A stretch of DNA of 64,000 bases. It comes from Nocardia nova NBRC 15556 (GTDB lineage Bacteria > Actinomycetota > Actinomycetes > Mycobacteriales > Mycobacteriaceae). The position numbers and the translations under genes were made by a program. Location: NCBI RefSeq assembly GCF_001613005.1, contig NZ_BDBN01000021.1, positions 1-64,000 on the forward strand, in the 5' to 3' direction. Positions 51,517-59,559 of the stretch are shown in pieces. Under the pieces are notes generated by a model, which saw only the letters and a program-made list of their open reading frames with translations, made no database searches and was not told the DNA's origin. Every line of letters begins with the position of its first letter. The stretch's first letter is position 1.

Positions 51517-52515
51517 GTGGTCAGGAATCTCACCCAACTCGAGTTGCTACTGGAACTCGAGCCCGTGGCGGAGAGCAACGTGCATCGGCATCTGTCGATG
51601 GCGAAGACGTGGCATCCGCACGACTACGTCCCGTGGGATGCGGGACGCAATTTCGCGGCCCTCGGCGGAACCGATTGGGACCCCGCCCAGTCACGGCTGA
51701 GCGAGGTCGCCCGCGCCGCGATGGTCACGAATCTTCTCACCGAGGACAATCTGCCGTCCTACCATCGCGAGATCGCCGAGAACTTCTCCACCGACGGCGC
51801 CTGGGGAACCTGGGTGGGACGCTGGACGGCCGAGGAGAACCGGCACGGCATCGTGATTCGCGACTATCTGGTCGTGACCCGCGCGGTCGACCCCGTGGCC
51901 CTGGAACGGGCCCGGATGGTCCACATGACCAACGGTTACGACGCGATGAAACTCGTGCGCGAAAGCGACAAGGCCAGCGTGGTGGAGCGGGCCGACACCG
52001 GATTCCTGCACTCGGTCGCCTATGTGACCTTCCAGGAACTGGCCACCCGCGTCTCACATCGCAACACCGGGAAGGTCTGTGACGATCCGGTCGCCGACCG
52101 CATGCTGGCGCGCATCTCCGCGGACGAGAACCTGCACATGATCTTCTACCGCAATATGTGCGCGGCGGCTTTGGATCTGGCGCCCGACCAGGCGCTGGAG
52201 GCGATTTCCGATATCGTGTGCAATTTCCAGATGCCGGGCGCCGGAATGCCGGATTGGCGGCGCAACGGCGTGCTGATGGCAAAACACGGAATCTACGATC
52301 TGCGCCAGCATCTGGAGGAAGTGGTGATGCCGGTGTTGCGCAAGTGGAATGTGTTCGATCGCAACGACTTCACCGCGCGCGGCGACCGGGCCCGCAATAC
52401 CCTCGGGGAATTCCTGGAGAAACTGCGAAACGATTGTGCGCGTTTCGAAGAACAGCGGGACCGGGCGCTGGCCCGGGAGGCCCGCAAACGGGAGCTGGTG
52501 GGCTCCCGGTCGTGA
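51517..52515 (+). CDS. Soluble acyl-ACP desaturase (DesA-type)
   Basis: This 332-residue protein starts at GTG after GAGGAAGGG. It belongs to the ferritin-like acyl-ACP desaturases: the two di-iron motifs are EENRHG (106-111) and DENLHM (203-208), and Glu76 in TEDNLPSYH is a further ligand. It inserts a double bond into an ACP-bound fatty acid using reduced ferredoxin. Divergence from a ketosynthase and a FAAL suggests one lipid-modification unit. Confidence 0.9.
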   Translation: MVRNLTQLELLLELEPVAESNVHRHLSMAKTWHPHDYVPWDAGRNFAALGGTDWDPAQSRLSEVARAAMVTNLLTEDNLPSYHREIAENFSTDGAWGTWVGRWTAEENRHGIVIRDYLVVTRAVDPVALERARMVHMTNGYDAMKLVRESDKASVVERADTGFLHSVAYVTFQELATRVSHRNTGKVCDDPVADRMLARISADENLHMIFYRNMCAAALDLAPDQALEAISDIVCNFQMPGAGMPDWRRNGVLMAKHGIYDLRQHLEEVVMPVLRKWNVFDRNDFTARGDRARNTLGEFLEKLRNDCARFEEQRDRALAREARKRELVGSRS

Positions 52516-52633
52516 GCGGCGGCAGCGCGGCGGTGTAAGCGACTGCATCCCCGAGCATTTCGATTGGGTTTCGAAAGCGACAGAGCGGCAGAACACATTG
52601 CCAGAAAATAGCCGCGGGTGCACACTGGGAGTT

Positions 52634-52807
52634 ATGACCGCTTCACCCCGCGCTGCTCACTCCACGGACCGCGAAACCGTGGCGCTGATCGACGCATCCC
52701 ATCCCGTCGTGCACGTCGAATTCCGGATCGGCGATCCGCACCGGCAAGCCAAGATGCGCGCGGTCATGGACCGGCTGCGCGTGGGAAACCGGTTCCGGAA
52801 CCGCTGA
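52634..52807 (+). CDS. Small hypothetical protein, 57 residues
   Basis: The ATG at 52634 has GGGA just upstream. The product (MTASPRAAHSTDRETVALID, ending VMDRLRVGNRFRNR) is basic at its end, has no membrane helix and no known motif. It is too short to judge. It ends 25 bp from a convergent gene. Reality as a protein is uncertain. Confidence 0.4.
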   Translation: MTASPRAAHSTDRETVALIDASHPVVHVEFRIGDPHRQAKMRAVMDRLRVGNRFRNR

Positions 52808-52832
52808 TTTCGCCTGCCGCCCCGACCGCCCG

Positions 52833-53537
52833 CTAGACCGCGATACCGACCAGGTGGCCGACCACATAGGTCGTCGCCATCGCCAGCGCACCGCCCGCCA
52901 GCACGCGAATCGTCGCGCGCCCCACCGGCGCCTGCCCCAGACGGGCGCCGATGGCGCCGGTCGCGGCCAGTGCCACCAAAACCGCCGTCGCGGTGACCGG
53001 AACCCGGATCGCCGCCGGTACCAGCATGGCCAGCAGCGGCAGCAGCGCCCCGATGGTGAACGCCGAGGCCGACGAAAGCGCGGCATGCCGCGGGTTGGTC
53101 AGTTCGCTCGGATCGATGCCCAATTCGGCCTCGGCATGGGCGGCGAACGCGTCCTTGGCCGTCAACTCCTCGGCGACCTTCCACGCGGTGGCCGGCGTCA
53201 GGCCCTTGCCCTCGTAGATGGCGGCCAGCTCGGCGAGTTCACCCGCCGGGTCCTCGGCGAGTTCCCGCCGTTCCACGTCCAGCACCGCGCGCTCACTGTC
53301 GCGCTGTGTGCTCACCGACACATACTCGCCCAATGCCATCGACACCGCGCCCGCCGCGAGTCCCGCGACGCCCGCGGTGACGATCGCCGACGTCGACGTA
53401 GTGGCGGCCGCCACACCCACGACAATCCCTGCGACGGAGACGATTCCGTCGTTGGCACCCAGCACCCCGGCCCGCAGCCAATTCAGTCGTACCGACAAAC
53501 CCGGTCCGTGAGTTTCCGGCCGGACCACACTCTCCAT
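52833..53537 (-). CDS. VIT/CCC1-family metal transporter
   Basis: I choose the ATG at 53537 (234 residues). The family fingerprints are NWLRAGVLGANDGIVSVAGI and VAGLAAGAVSMALGEYVSVS, then an acidic cytosolic segment (ERRELAEDPAGELAELAAIY) and three further helices. VIT proteins export or sequester iron or manganese. Upstream, TTAGGTAAACC (53615-53625) resembles half of a DtxR/IdeR box, which would fit iron control, but it is not a full box. A frame up to 53831 is not favoured. Confidence 0.88.
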   Translation of the reverse strand: MESVVRPETHGPGLSVRLNWLRAGVLGANDGIVSVAGIVVGVAAATTSTSAIVTAGVAGLAAGAVSMALGEYVSVSTQRDSERAVLDVERRELAEDPAGELAELAAIYEGKGLTPATAWKVAEELTAKDAFAAHAEAELGIDPSELTNPRHAALSSASAFTIGALLPLLAMLVPAAIRVPVTATAVLVALAATGAIGARLGQAPVGRATIRVLAGGALAMATTYVVGHLVGIAV

Positions 53538-53910
53538 TACCGCCGTATCCGCTTGCACCAGACAAAAATAACCCGGCCGCCTTTTCCTCGCCAGCAAAGA
53601 AAGGCTGCCCGAATTTAGGTAAACCATTGCACAGGAAGGTATCCCATACCTTATTTCGAAAAGCCGGAACACTCCGCCGATTATGTGCCGGATATCGAAT
53701 TGCGTTCGTCGCCAAGACTTTCGGCGATGTCGCCCGGCAGGACCCGCACGGGTTGCGGCGCTGTCCGATTCGCGTCGATCGCCCGGGGACCGGGGGCGGT
53801 CCCGGCCGGGTGGTGTGCGCCACCCAGCCATGAGAGGGCCGGATTGCGGGGTGATTGCGGCTCTCGGCGCTTACACTTTGCGAGACCAACTGGAAAGGGA
53901 CTGGCGCAGA
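53538..53910. promoter_or_regulatory. Divergent intergenic region upstream of the VIT gene
   Basis: This 373-bp stretch has no gene I trust. It holds the perfect inverted repeat AAGGTAT-CCC-ATACCTT (53636-53652) and the DtxR-like half-site TTAGGTAAACC (53615-53625). A GC-rich part (53750-53830) contains CCCGGGGACCGGGGGCGGTC-like sequence. The repeat lies about 100 bp upstream of the VIT start. Confidence 0.45.
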
Positions 53911-54288
53911 ATGGACGCGGTCGTCACGGAAGTTGCGGTCGAAGGTAAGCGGCTCATCGACGAGGTGTGGCTGGGGCGGATCAGTCGCGAGCAGGCGGTA
54001 CATCGGTTCGTGCAGGTGGGCGACGGTTTGGTCGAGTTCGACACGGCCGCCGACATCGTCGACGACGGACTGGCCTGGCTCGATTCCCACGCCTCCCGGC
54101 TACGACTACTGGCCTGGTGCTCCTGGCTGGAACTACCGGTCTTCGGCGGCCTGGCCGTGCTCGGCGTGCTGACCGAGGACTACCTGTCCACCGGATTCTC
54201 GCTGATCCTGCTGGCCGCCCTGCAATTGGTGCACCGGCACATCGGTCCGCCCCGGCCGCCGATCCGGCGGCGGCAGCGCAGCATCTGA
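53911..54288 (+). CDS. Hypothetical membrane protein, 125 residues
   Basis: The ATG at 53911 has GGAAAGGGA about 10 nt upstream. The first 65 residues are soluble and acidic (VEGKRLIDEVWLGRISREQA). They are followed by two hydrophobic helices (LRLLAWCSWLELPVFGGLAV and DYLSTGFSLILLAALQLVHR) and a basic Pro/Arg tail. I do not recognise the family. It overlaps the convergent Ada-like gene by 156 bp, which is unusual, so one of the two 3' ends may be misjudged. Confidence 0.55.
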   Translation: MDAVVTEVAVEGKRLIDEVWLGRISREQAVHRFVQVGDGLVEFDTAADIVDDGLAWLDSHASRLRLLAWCSWLELPVFGGLAVLGVLTEDYLSTGFSLILLAALQLVHRHIGPPRPPIRRRQRSI

Positions 54289-54564
54289 GCGCGCGGATTT
54301 CCAGCGCCGATACGCCTCCGGCAGACACCGCGCGCACGGCCGGTATCCGGCGGCGACGGCGGTGGCCTCGTCGGCGAAGAACACCCGGTATGCGGCGTAG
54401 TTGCCGCGGCGCAGGGCGCGCAGTGCCGCCGGGCAGTCCAGCCGCCCGTAGATGCGCTGACGCCGATGCCCGCCGACCGTGCCCGCGGTCGGGCTGCGGT
54501 ACGGCACGGCGTCGGAGCCGAGCAGCACGTAATACCGCGCCGGAGCACGGTCCCCGTCATCCAT
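54133..54564 (-). CDS. Standalone Ada-like zinc-binding domain lacking the methyl-acceptor Cys
   Basis: I use the ATG at 54564 (143 residues). Residues about 10-90 align with the N-terminal domain of Ada: RRQRIYGRLDCPAALRALRR ... ATAVAAGYRPCARCLPEAYR. Three zinc cysteines are present (C44, C77, C80), but the residue aligned with the methyl-accepting Cys38 of E. coli Ada is Gly40. It therefore cannot repair methylphosphotriesters in the usual way and may only bind DNA or zinc. The ~50-residue C-terminal tail is not conserved-looking and overlaps the opposite gene. It lies 23 bp after the 2OG-oxygenase in an ogt operon. Confidence 0.72.
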   Translation of the reverse strand: MDDGDRAPARYYVLLGSDAVPYRSPTAGTVGGHRRQRIYGRLDCPAALRALRRGNYAAYRVFFADEATAVAAGYRPCARCLPEAYRRWKSARSDAALPPPDRRPGRTDVPVHQLQGGQQDQRESGGQVVLGQHAEHGQAAEDR

Positions 54565-54587
54565 CGACACCCCTGTCGACGCCGCCC

Positions 54588-55340
54588 TCACGCATCGTGG
54601 AAAACGAGGCCGAGGGTATGGCGGTGCCCGCTGCGCACCACGCTCACGCCGTGGCGCATGGGCGCGGCCGACCAGCCGCGGGCGGACCGTACCGGGCGCT
54701 CGCGGGTGGTGAAGACCAGCCCGTGCCCCTGCGGCAGAGTGACTGCCGCGCCGCGGGATTGGGCGCGCGGGCGCTGTTCGACCATCAGGAATTCGCCGCC
54801 GGTGTAGTCCGAGCCGGCGGCATCCAGTCCGACCACCACCTGCAGTGGAAAGATCATGTCGCCGAAGAGGTCTCGATGCAGCGCGTTCCAATCGCCCGAG
54901 CCGTAGCGCAGCAGAATCTGCGCCGAGCGGTTCTGCCCGGCCCGGTGGCACTGGGCGATCCAGTCGTCCAACTCGTCCGGCCACGAACCGGGGCGGCCCA
55001 GTCGTTGCGCCCACATCCGCGCGATGGGCAGCAGTTTCGGATACAGCGCGGCGCGCAACTCGGAGACCACCGGAGGCAGATCGTGGGTGAAGTAGCGATA
55101 TTCGCCGGACCCGAAACGGTGGCGCGACATCTCGATGGTGGAGCGGAAGCGGTGGTCCTCGCCGTACAGGGCCGCGAGCGAGCGGCATTCGTCCGCGCTC
55201 AGCAGGCTGCCGCTGAGCGCGTACCCGTGCTCGTCGAGGTCCTCCGCCATCCGCGTCCAGTCCTGCGCATCCACCCGAGCGCCGAACAACGTCGCGGTGA
55301 GCCCCGGTCCGGTCGCTGCCGGACCGTTTTCACGCGGCAT
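54588..55340 (-). CDS. 2OG-Fe(II) oxygenase, probable DNA or protein dealkylation enzyme
   Basis: I use the ATG at 55340 (250 residues). The iron facial triad is H155-R-D157 in NALHRDLFGD, with a distal His (H230) and 2OG-binding Arg near RSGHRHTLGLVFH. The family is the prolyl-hydroxylase-like 2OG-Fe(II) group. It overlaps ogt by 11 bp and is followed by an Ada-like gene. By association it should act in alkylation-damage repair or in a related modification. It is not a classical AlkB by motif, so this is inferred from context. Confidence 0.82.
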   Translation of the reverse strand: MPRENGPAATGPGLTATLFGARVDAQDWTRMAEDLDEHGYALSGSLLSADECRSLAALYGEDHRFRSTIEMSRHRFGSGEYRYFTHDLPPVVSELRAALYPKLLPIARMWAQRLGRPGSWPDELDDWIAQCHRAGQNRSAQILLRYGSGDWNALHRDLFGDMIFPLQVVVGLDAAGSDYTGGEFLMVEQRPRAQSRGAAVTLPQGHGLVFTTRERPVRSARGWSAAPMRHGVSVVRSGHRHTLGLVFHDA

Positions 55341-55815
55341 GTTCGAGCTCCAGCAGTTGCCGCTTGCGCTCGAGTCCGCCCGCATAGCCGGTCAGGCGGC
55401 CGTTCGCGCCGATCACCCGGTGGCACGGTCGCACGATCAGAACCGGGTTGGCACCGATCGCGGCCCCGACCGCCCGCACCGCAGCCCGCGGCGCACCGAC
55501 CCGGGCGGCGATGTCACCGTAGGTCACCGTGCGGCCGTACGGGATGTCGTCGAGCGCCTGCCACACCCGACGCCGGAATTCGCTGCCCTCGACCGCGTAG
55601 TCGAGTTCGAAGCGGGTGCGCCGCCCGGCGAAGTAGCTGTCGAGCTGATCGGCGACCGATTCGAACGGTGCGCGATCCTCGGCCCAATCAGGTTGCGCTA
55701 CAGCACCTTTCCCGTCCGCGATGGACAGGGCGGTGAGGGCGACACCACCCGGGCGCACCTCGCCGACGAGCATGAGCTCACCGAGCGGACTCGCCGTCGT
55801 CGTGTAGACCGTCAT
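55330..55815 (-). CDS. ogt: Methylated-DNA-[protein]-cysteine S-methyltransferase
   Basis: This 161-residue Ogt has the active-site motif IVRPCHRVIG with Cys131 and the DNA-binding helix region IPYGRTVTYGDIAARVGAPR. It removes O6-methylguanine adducts by transferring the alkyl group to its cysteine. The ATG has GAAAGGAT upstream. It is the first gene of an operon with a 2OG-Fe(II) oxygenase and an Ada-like domain protein. No helix-turn-helix domain is fused, unlike full Ada. Confidence 0.93.
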   Translation of the reverse strand: MTVYTTTASPLGELMLVGEVRPGGVALTALSIADGKGAVAQPDWAEDRAPFESVADQLDSYFAGRRTRFELDYAVEGSEFRRRVWQALDDIPYGRTVTYGDIAARVGAPRAAVRAVGAAIGANPVLIVRPCHRVIGANGRLTGYAGGLERKRQLLELEHAA

Positions 55816-55938
55816 TGCTGATCCTTTCGGTATTCGATCCGTACGCTCCCCAATCTGCCGGAGCCCCGGATCGAATACCGGCGGAAATCAGACATCGCGT
55901 CCGAACCGCGCGGCGGGTGCGCGCATTGCGGGAATGAA

Positions 55939-56388
55939 ATGATTCGCGCAGGCGTCGGACCGGATATGCGACTCCCCGATTCCGCGCGCGAATTCGTCGG
56001 CGCCGGCGCCAACGCGACCCTGGTCACCCTGAACGCCGACGGCAGCCCGCAGATTTCCGTCGTCTGGGTGGCGTTGCAGTCCACTCCCGAGGGCGACGAG
56101 CTGGTCAGCGCACATCTCGGCGAATATCTGAAGGTGCGCAACGTGCGCCGCGATCCGCGAGTGGCGCTGACCATCGTCTCGGATCAGCCCAGCGAGTTCA
56201 TGCGGCCGTATCTGTCGGTCACCGGCACCGCGCGCATCGTCGAGGGCGGGGCGCCCGAACTGCTGCAGGAACTGGCCGCCGTGCTCGCCGCACCGGGTCT
56301 GAACTTCCCTCCTGCCGACGCACCGCCGGGACTGCTGACCCGCGTACGGATCGACAAGATCGGTGGCGTCGGCCCCTGGGCGAGCTGA
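55939..56388 (+). CDS. PPOX-class (probably F420-dependent) protein
   Basis: The protein is 149 residues from ATG 55939; ATG 55966 (140 residues) would start MRLPDSAREFVGAGAN, as in many relatives. It is a split-beta-barrel flavin/F420-binding protein: TLVTLNADGSPQISVVWVAL, LVSAHLGEYLKVRNVRRDPR, VALTIVSDQP, YLSVTGTARIVEGG. Family members reduce small substrates with F420H2 or FMN. No substrate can be named. It starts 123 bp from the divergent ogt. Confidence 0.82.
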   Translation: MIRAGVGPDMRLPDSAREFVGAGANATLVTLNADGSPQISVVWVALQSTPEGDELVSAHLGEYLKVRNVRRDPRVALTIVSDQPSEFMRPYLSVTGTARIVEGGAPELLQELAAVLAAPGLNFPPADAPPGLLTRVRIDKIGGVGPWAS

Positions 56389-56410
56389 CCGGACCGGTCC
56401 GGCGCTGCAC

Positions 56411-57883
56411 TCAGGCGTTCGACAGCGCCGCCGTGCGCCGGACCGGCTGCAGCGTCTTGTCCAGATTCGTGCGCATGGTCGTGGCCGAATCCAGCAGGTA
56501 GTTCTGCCGCACCTTCCACGGATGCCGATCGCCCTGCCGCGGGAAGTCGCCGATGGACCGCTGGATATAGCCGGAGGCGAGGTCGAGCAGCGGATGTTCG
56601 GTGAGCTCGCCCTGCGGTTGCGGTACCACCGCGTCGTATCCACGCCGGTCCATATGGGCGATCACCTTGCAGACCAGCCGTGAGGTCAGGTCGGCGCGCA
56701 GCGTCCAGGACGCATTCGTGTAGCCGATGCAGACCGCGAAGTTGGGGACGCCGGTGAGCATCGTTCCCTGCCAGACGAACCGGTCGGACAGGTTCACCGG
56801 CTCGCCGTCGACCTCCAGCGTGATACCGCCGAAGGCCAGCAACTTCAGGCCGGTCGCCGAGATGACGATGTCGGCGGGGAGCACCCGGCCCGATGTCAGC
56901 CGGATGCCCTCGGGCACGAAGGTGTCGATGTGATCGGTGACCACCTCGGCCTTACCCTTGCGCATCGCCTTGAAGAAGTCGGCGTCCGGCACCGCGCACA
57001 GCCGCTGATCCCACGGGTTGTACTCCGGGGTGAAGTGTTCGGCGACCAGCTTCTCGTCCTTGAGAATGCGAGTGGTCAGCCCGGTGAGCAGCTTGCGCGC
57101 CGCCTGCGGACGACGTCGGCAGTACTGATAGAAACCGACGTTGAACAGGATGTTCTTCGTGCGGATCACACGATGCGCCAAGCCCGCCGGCAGCAGTTCC
57201 CGAATCTTGTCGGCCTGCTTGTCCCGACCGGGCACCGCGGAGATCCAGGTCGGTGAACGCTGCAGCATGGTCACCAGTTCGGCCTGCTCGGCCATCGCCG
57301 GAACCAGCGTCACGGCGGTGGCGCCGCTGCCGACGACCACGACCTTCTTGCCGGCGTAGTCGAGATCCTCCGGCCAGAACTGCGGATGCACCATGGTGCC
57401 GGAAAAGGTCTCCACGCCCGGGAATTCGGGCGCGTGGCCCTCGTCGTAGTCGTAGTAGCCGGCGCACGAGTAGAGGAAGCGGCAGCTCAGCGTGCGCTCC
57501 GCATCGCCCTGCCGCAGGGTCAGCGTCCATCGCGACTCGGCGCTGGACCATTGTGCCGCAACGACTTTGGTGCCGTAGCGAATATGCTTGTCGATCCCGT
57601 AGCGGCGCGCCGTCTCGGTGATGTAGCGCAGGATCGAGGGACCGTCGGCGATCGATTTGGCATCGCGCCAGGGCTCGAACGGGTAGCCGAGGGTGAACAT
57701 ATCCGAATCCGAGCGGATGCCGGGGTACCGGAACAGGTCCCAGGTGCCGCCCAGCGACTCGCGCGCCTCGAGAATCGCATAGGACTTTCCGGGCAATTCG
57801 GTCTGCACGCGGTAACCGGCGCCGATTCCGGACAGACCAGCGCCCACGATGACGACGTCGACATATTCACCAGCTGCGGTCAT
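56411..57883 (-). CDS. Baeyer-Villiger-type flavin monooxygenase (EthA-like)
   Basis: I use the ATG at 57883 (490 residues). It has an N-terminal FAD Rossmann motif (VVIVGAGLSGIGAGYRVQ), the BVMO fingerprint FxGxxxHxxxWP as FSGTMVHPQFWP, and a second nucleotide motif (KKVVVVGSGATAVTLVPAMA). It resembles EthA, the enzyme that activates ethionamide, which converts ketones to esters with NADPH and O2. It is divergent from an AraC-type gene 69 bp away, the usual control arrangement. The physiological ketone is unknown. Confidence 0.88.
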   Translation of the reverse strand: MTAAGEYVDVVIVGAGLSGIGAGYRVQTELPGKSYAILEARESLGGTWDLFRYPGIRSDSDMFTLGYPFEPWRDAKSIADGPSILRYITETARRYGIDKHIRYGTKVVAAQWSSAESRWTLTLRQGDAERTLSCRFLYSCAGYYDYDEGHAPEFPGVETFSGTMVHPQFWPEDLDYAGKKVVVVGSGATAVTLVPAMAEQAELVTMLQRSPTWISAVPGRDKQADKIRELLPAGLAHRVIRTKNILFNVGFYQYCRRRPQAARKLLTGLTTRILKDEKLVAEHFTPEYNPWDQRLCAVPDADFFKAMRKGKAEVVTDHIDTFVPEGIRLTSGRVLPADIVISATGLKLLAFGGITLEVDGEPVNLSDRFVWQGTMLTGVPNFAVCIGYTNASWTLRADLTSRLVCKVIAHMDRRGYDAVVPQPQGELTEHPLLDLASGYIQRSIGDFPRQGDRHPWKVRQNYLLDSATTMRTNLDKTLQPVRRTAALSNA

Positions 57884-57952
57884 GGTTCCAGTCTCCTGGT
57901 TCCGCCCGCGGCATTCTTGACTTTGCGCGACAAGTATTTGATTCTGGACGAC

Positions 57953-58960
57953 ATGTCGGTGATCCGCTCGGCCGGTTTGCGCGGTTTTCGCGCGACCGTG
58001 GCCGAACTCGGGGGAAATGCGGAGGAATACGCGGCCGCGGCCGGTTACCCGATCGCCGCCCTGGACGCGGACGATCTGCTGGTGTCGGACGAGGCGATGG
58101 CGCTGGTGCTGGAGATCGCCGCCGACCGGCTGCGGTGTCCCGATCTGGGCCTCCGGATCGCCGCCCGGCAGGACCTCGGCATGCTGGGACCACTCGCGCT
58201 GGCCATCCGCAGCTCGCCGACCCTGGCCGATGCGCTGGAGTGCACCTCGCGCTACCTGTTCGTGCACGCGCGCTCGCTGAGCCTGACCATCGAACCGGAT
58301 CCCTACGGCGACCGCGGTGTGACGGCCCTGCGCTACGGCGTCGAACCGGGGTTCCCCCAACCCGTCCAGGGCACCGATCTCGGCCTGGGATTTCTGCATC
58401 GCACGCTGATCCGGCTGGTGGACGGCCCGTACGGCCTGCGCTCGGTGGAGCTGCCGTACCGCCCGCCGGGTCCGCGCGCGGCCTACGAGAATTTCTTCGG
58501 CGTCCCGGTGCGCTTCGAGCGACCGGCGGCCATGCTGCGGCTGCCGAGCAACCTCACGAGCCGGGCGATCGCGGGCGGCGATGCGAATCTGCGCCGGCTG
58601 GCGGTGGCATTCCTGGCCGAACAAGCCGGTGACACCGGCGCCTCCGCGGTGCCGGGGGTGCGGGCCGCCGTACAACAGCTGCTGGGCACGACCGCACCGC
58701 AGATCGATTCGGTGGCAAGGCTTTTGACGATCCATCCGCGCACCCTGCAGCGGCGCCTGGCGGCCGAGCACACGACTTTCGCCGCCATCGTCGACGATGT
58801 GCGCCGCAGTGAGGCCCGACGCTATCTGACCACAACGGATCTGCCGATGAGCCAGATCGCCTCACTGCTCGGCCTCGCGGAACAGGCCACCCTGACCCGC
58901 TGCGCGCGCCGCTGGTGGGACAGCACTCCCACCGCGATCCGGCGCACCGCCCGGGCCTGA
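57953..58960 (+). CDS. AraC-family regulator
   Basis: I use the ATG at 57953 (335 residues). The N-terminal ~200 residues match the AraC/OruR-type sensing domain (IRSAGLRGFRATVAELGGNA, LALAIRSSPTLADALECTSR). The C-terminal AraC helix-turn-helix pair is clear (SVARLLTIHPRTLQRRLAAE, TTDLPMSQIASLLGLAEQAT). It is divergent from the monooxygenase gene and most likely activates it. A start further upstream is possible but would enter the promoter of the other gene. Confidence 0.88.
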   Translation: MSVIRSAGLRGFRATVAELGGNAEEYAAAAGYPIAALDADDLLVSDEAMALVLEIAADRLRCPDLGLRIAARQDLGMLGPLALAIRSSPTLADALECTSRYLFVHARSLSLTIEPDPYGDRGVTALRYGVEPGFPQPVQGTDLGLGFLHRTLIRLVDGPYGLRSVELPYRPPGPRAAYENFFGVPVRFERPAAMLRLPSNLTSRAIAGGDANLRRLAVAFLAEQAGDTGASAVPGVRAAVQQLLGTTAPQIDSVARLLTIHPRTLQRRLAAEHTTFAAIVDDVRRSEARRYLTTTDLPMSQIASLLGLAEQATLTRCARRWWDSTPTAIRRTARA

Positions 58961-58973
58961 GCGGCCGACCGGA

Positions 58974-59456
58974 TCAGTGCGTGACGCTGGGGTCCCAGCG
59001 GCTGGCGGTGATGGTGAATCCCTGGATCGAGGACAGCGGCATCATCGCCTCGTAGTTGCGCTGATAGCCGGTCTTCGTGATGCGCCAGCGGCCGTCGGAT
59101 TCACGGCGATAGGTGTCGCGGTAGTACGCGGCGCCACGAATCATGATCCCGTGCTCGGGAACGATGACCGTATCCTCGAGACACCAACTGCCGGAGGCGG
59201 AATCGCCGTCCACCGCGATCTCGGGATGACTGCACACATGCGAGGTGATCATGGTGCCGGTCATCGCGCCGCTGAGATAGCCGACGATGGCGTCGCGGCC
59301 CTCGAACTGCAGCGGCTTACCGCCCGACGGCGAGCCGTAATCGGCCACCGCGTCCGCGGCGAGGGTATCGGCGAACTCGTCCCACTCCCGCAGATCCAGC
59401 GTCCGCAGATAGCGGTATTTCAACGCACGAATCTCTTCCAACGCAACCAGATCCAT
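58974..59456 (-). CDS. SnoaL-like (NTF2-fold) protein
   Basis: The ATG at 59456 follows a perfect CAGGAGGTG. The 160-residue product has the SnoaL-like pattern IRALKYRYLRTLDLREWDEF, FEGRDAIVGYLSGAMTGTMI and YYRDTYRRESDGRWRITKTG. Members include steroid isomerases, dehydratases and ligand-binding proteins. It is the gene after an SDR (103-bp gap, same strand). A KstR-like site about 37 bp upstream suggests control by a lipid-responsive TetR protein. Confidence 0.85.
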   Translation of the reverse strand: MDLVALEEIRALKYRYLRTLDLREWDEFADTLAADAVADYGSPSGGKPLQFEGRDAIVGYLSGAMTGTMITSHVCSHPEIAVDGDSASGSWCLEDTVIVPEHGIMIRGAAYYRDTYRRESDGRWRITKTGYQRNYEAMMPLSSIQGFTITASRWDPSVTH

Positions 59457-59492
59457 CGCGGTCACCTCCTGGTTTCGGCCCCGCCAGCACAA

Positions 59493-59506
59493 TAGAACAC
59501 GTTTCT
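59493..59506. promoter_or_regulatory. KstR-like 14-bp site
   Basis: TAGAACACGTTTCT fits TnnAACnnGTTnn(A) with one mismatch at the last position. It lies 37 bp upstream of the SnoaL-like start on the minus strand. KstR regulates cholesterol catabolism genes in mycobacteria and rhodococci, but related TetR proteins could bind too. Confidence 0.4.
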
Positions 59507-59559
59507 GTTTCGGTCCGGGCTTTCCCGATGACCGGGACGGCCCGGACCGATTCGCCACA

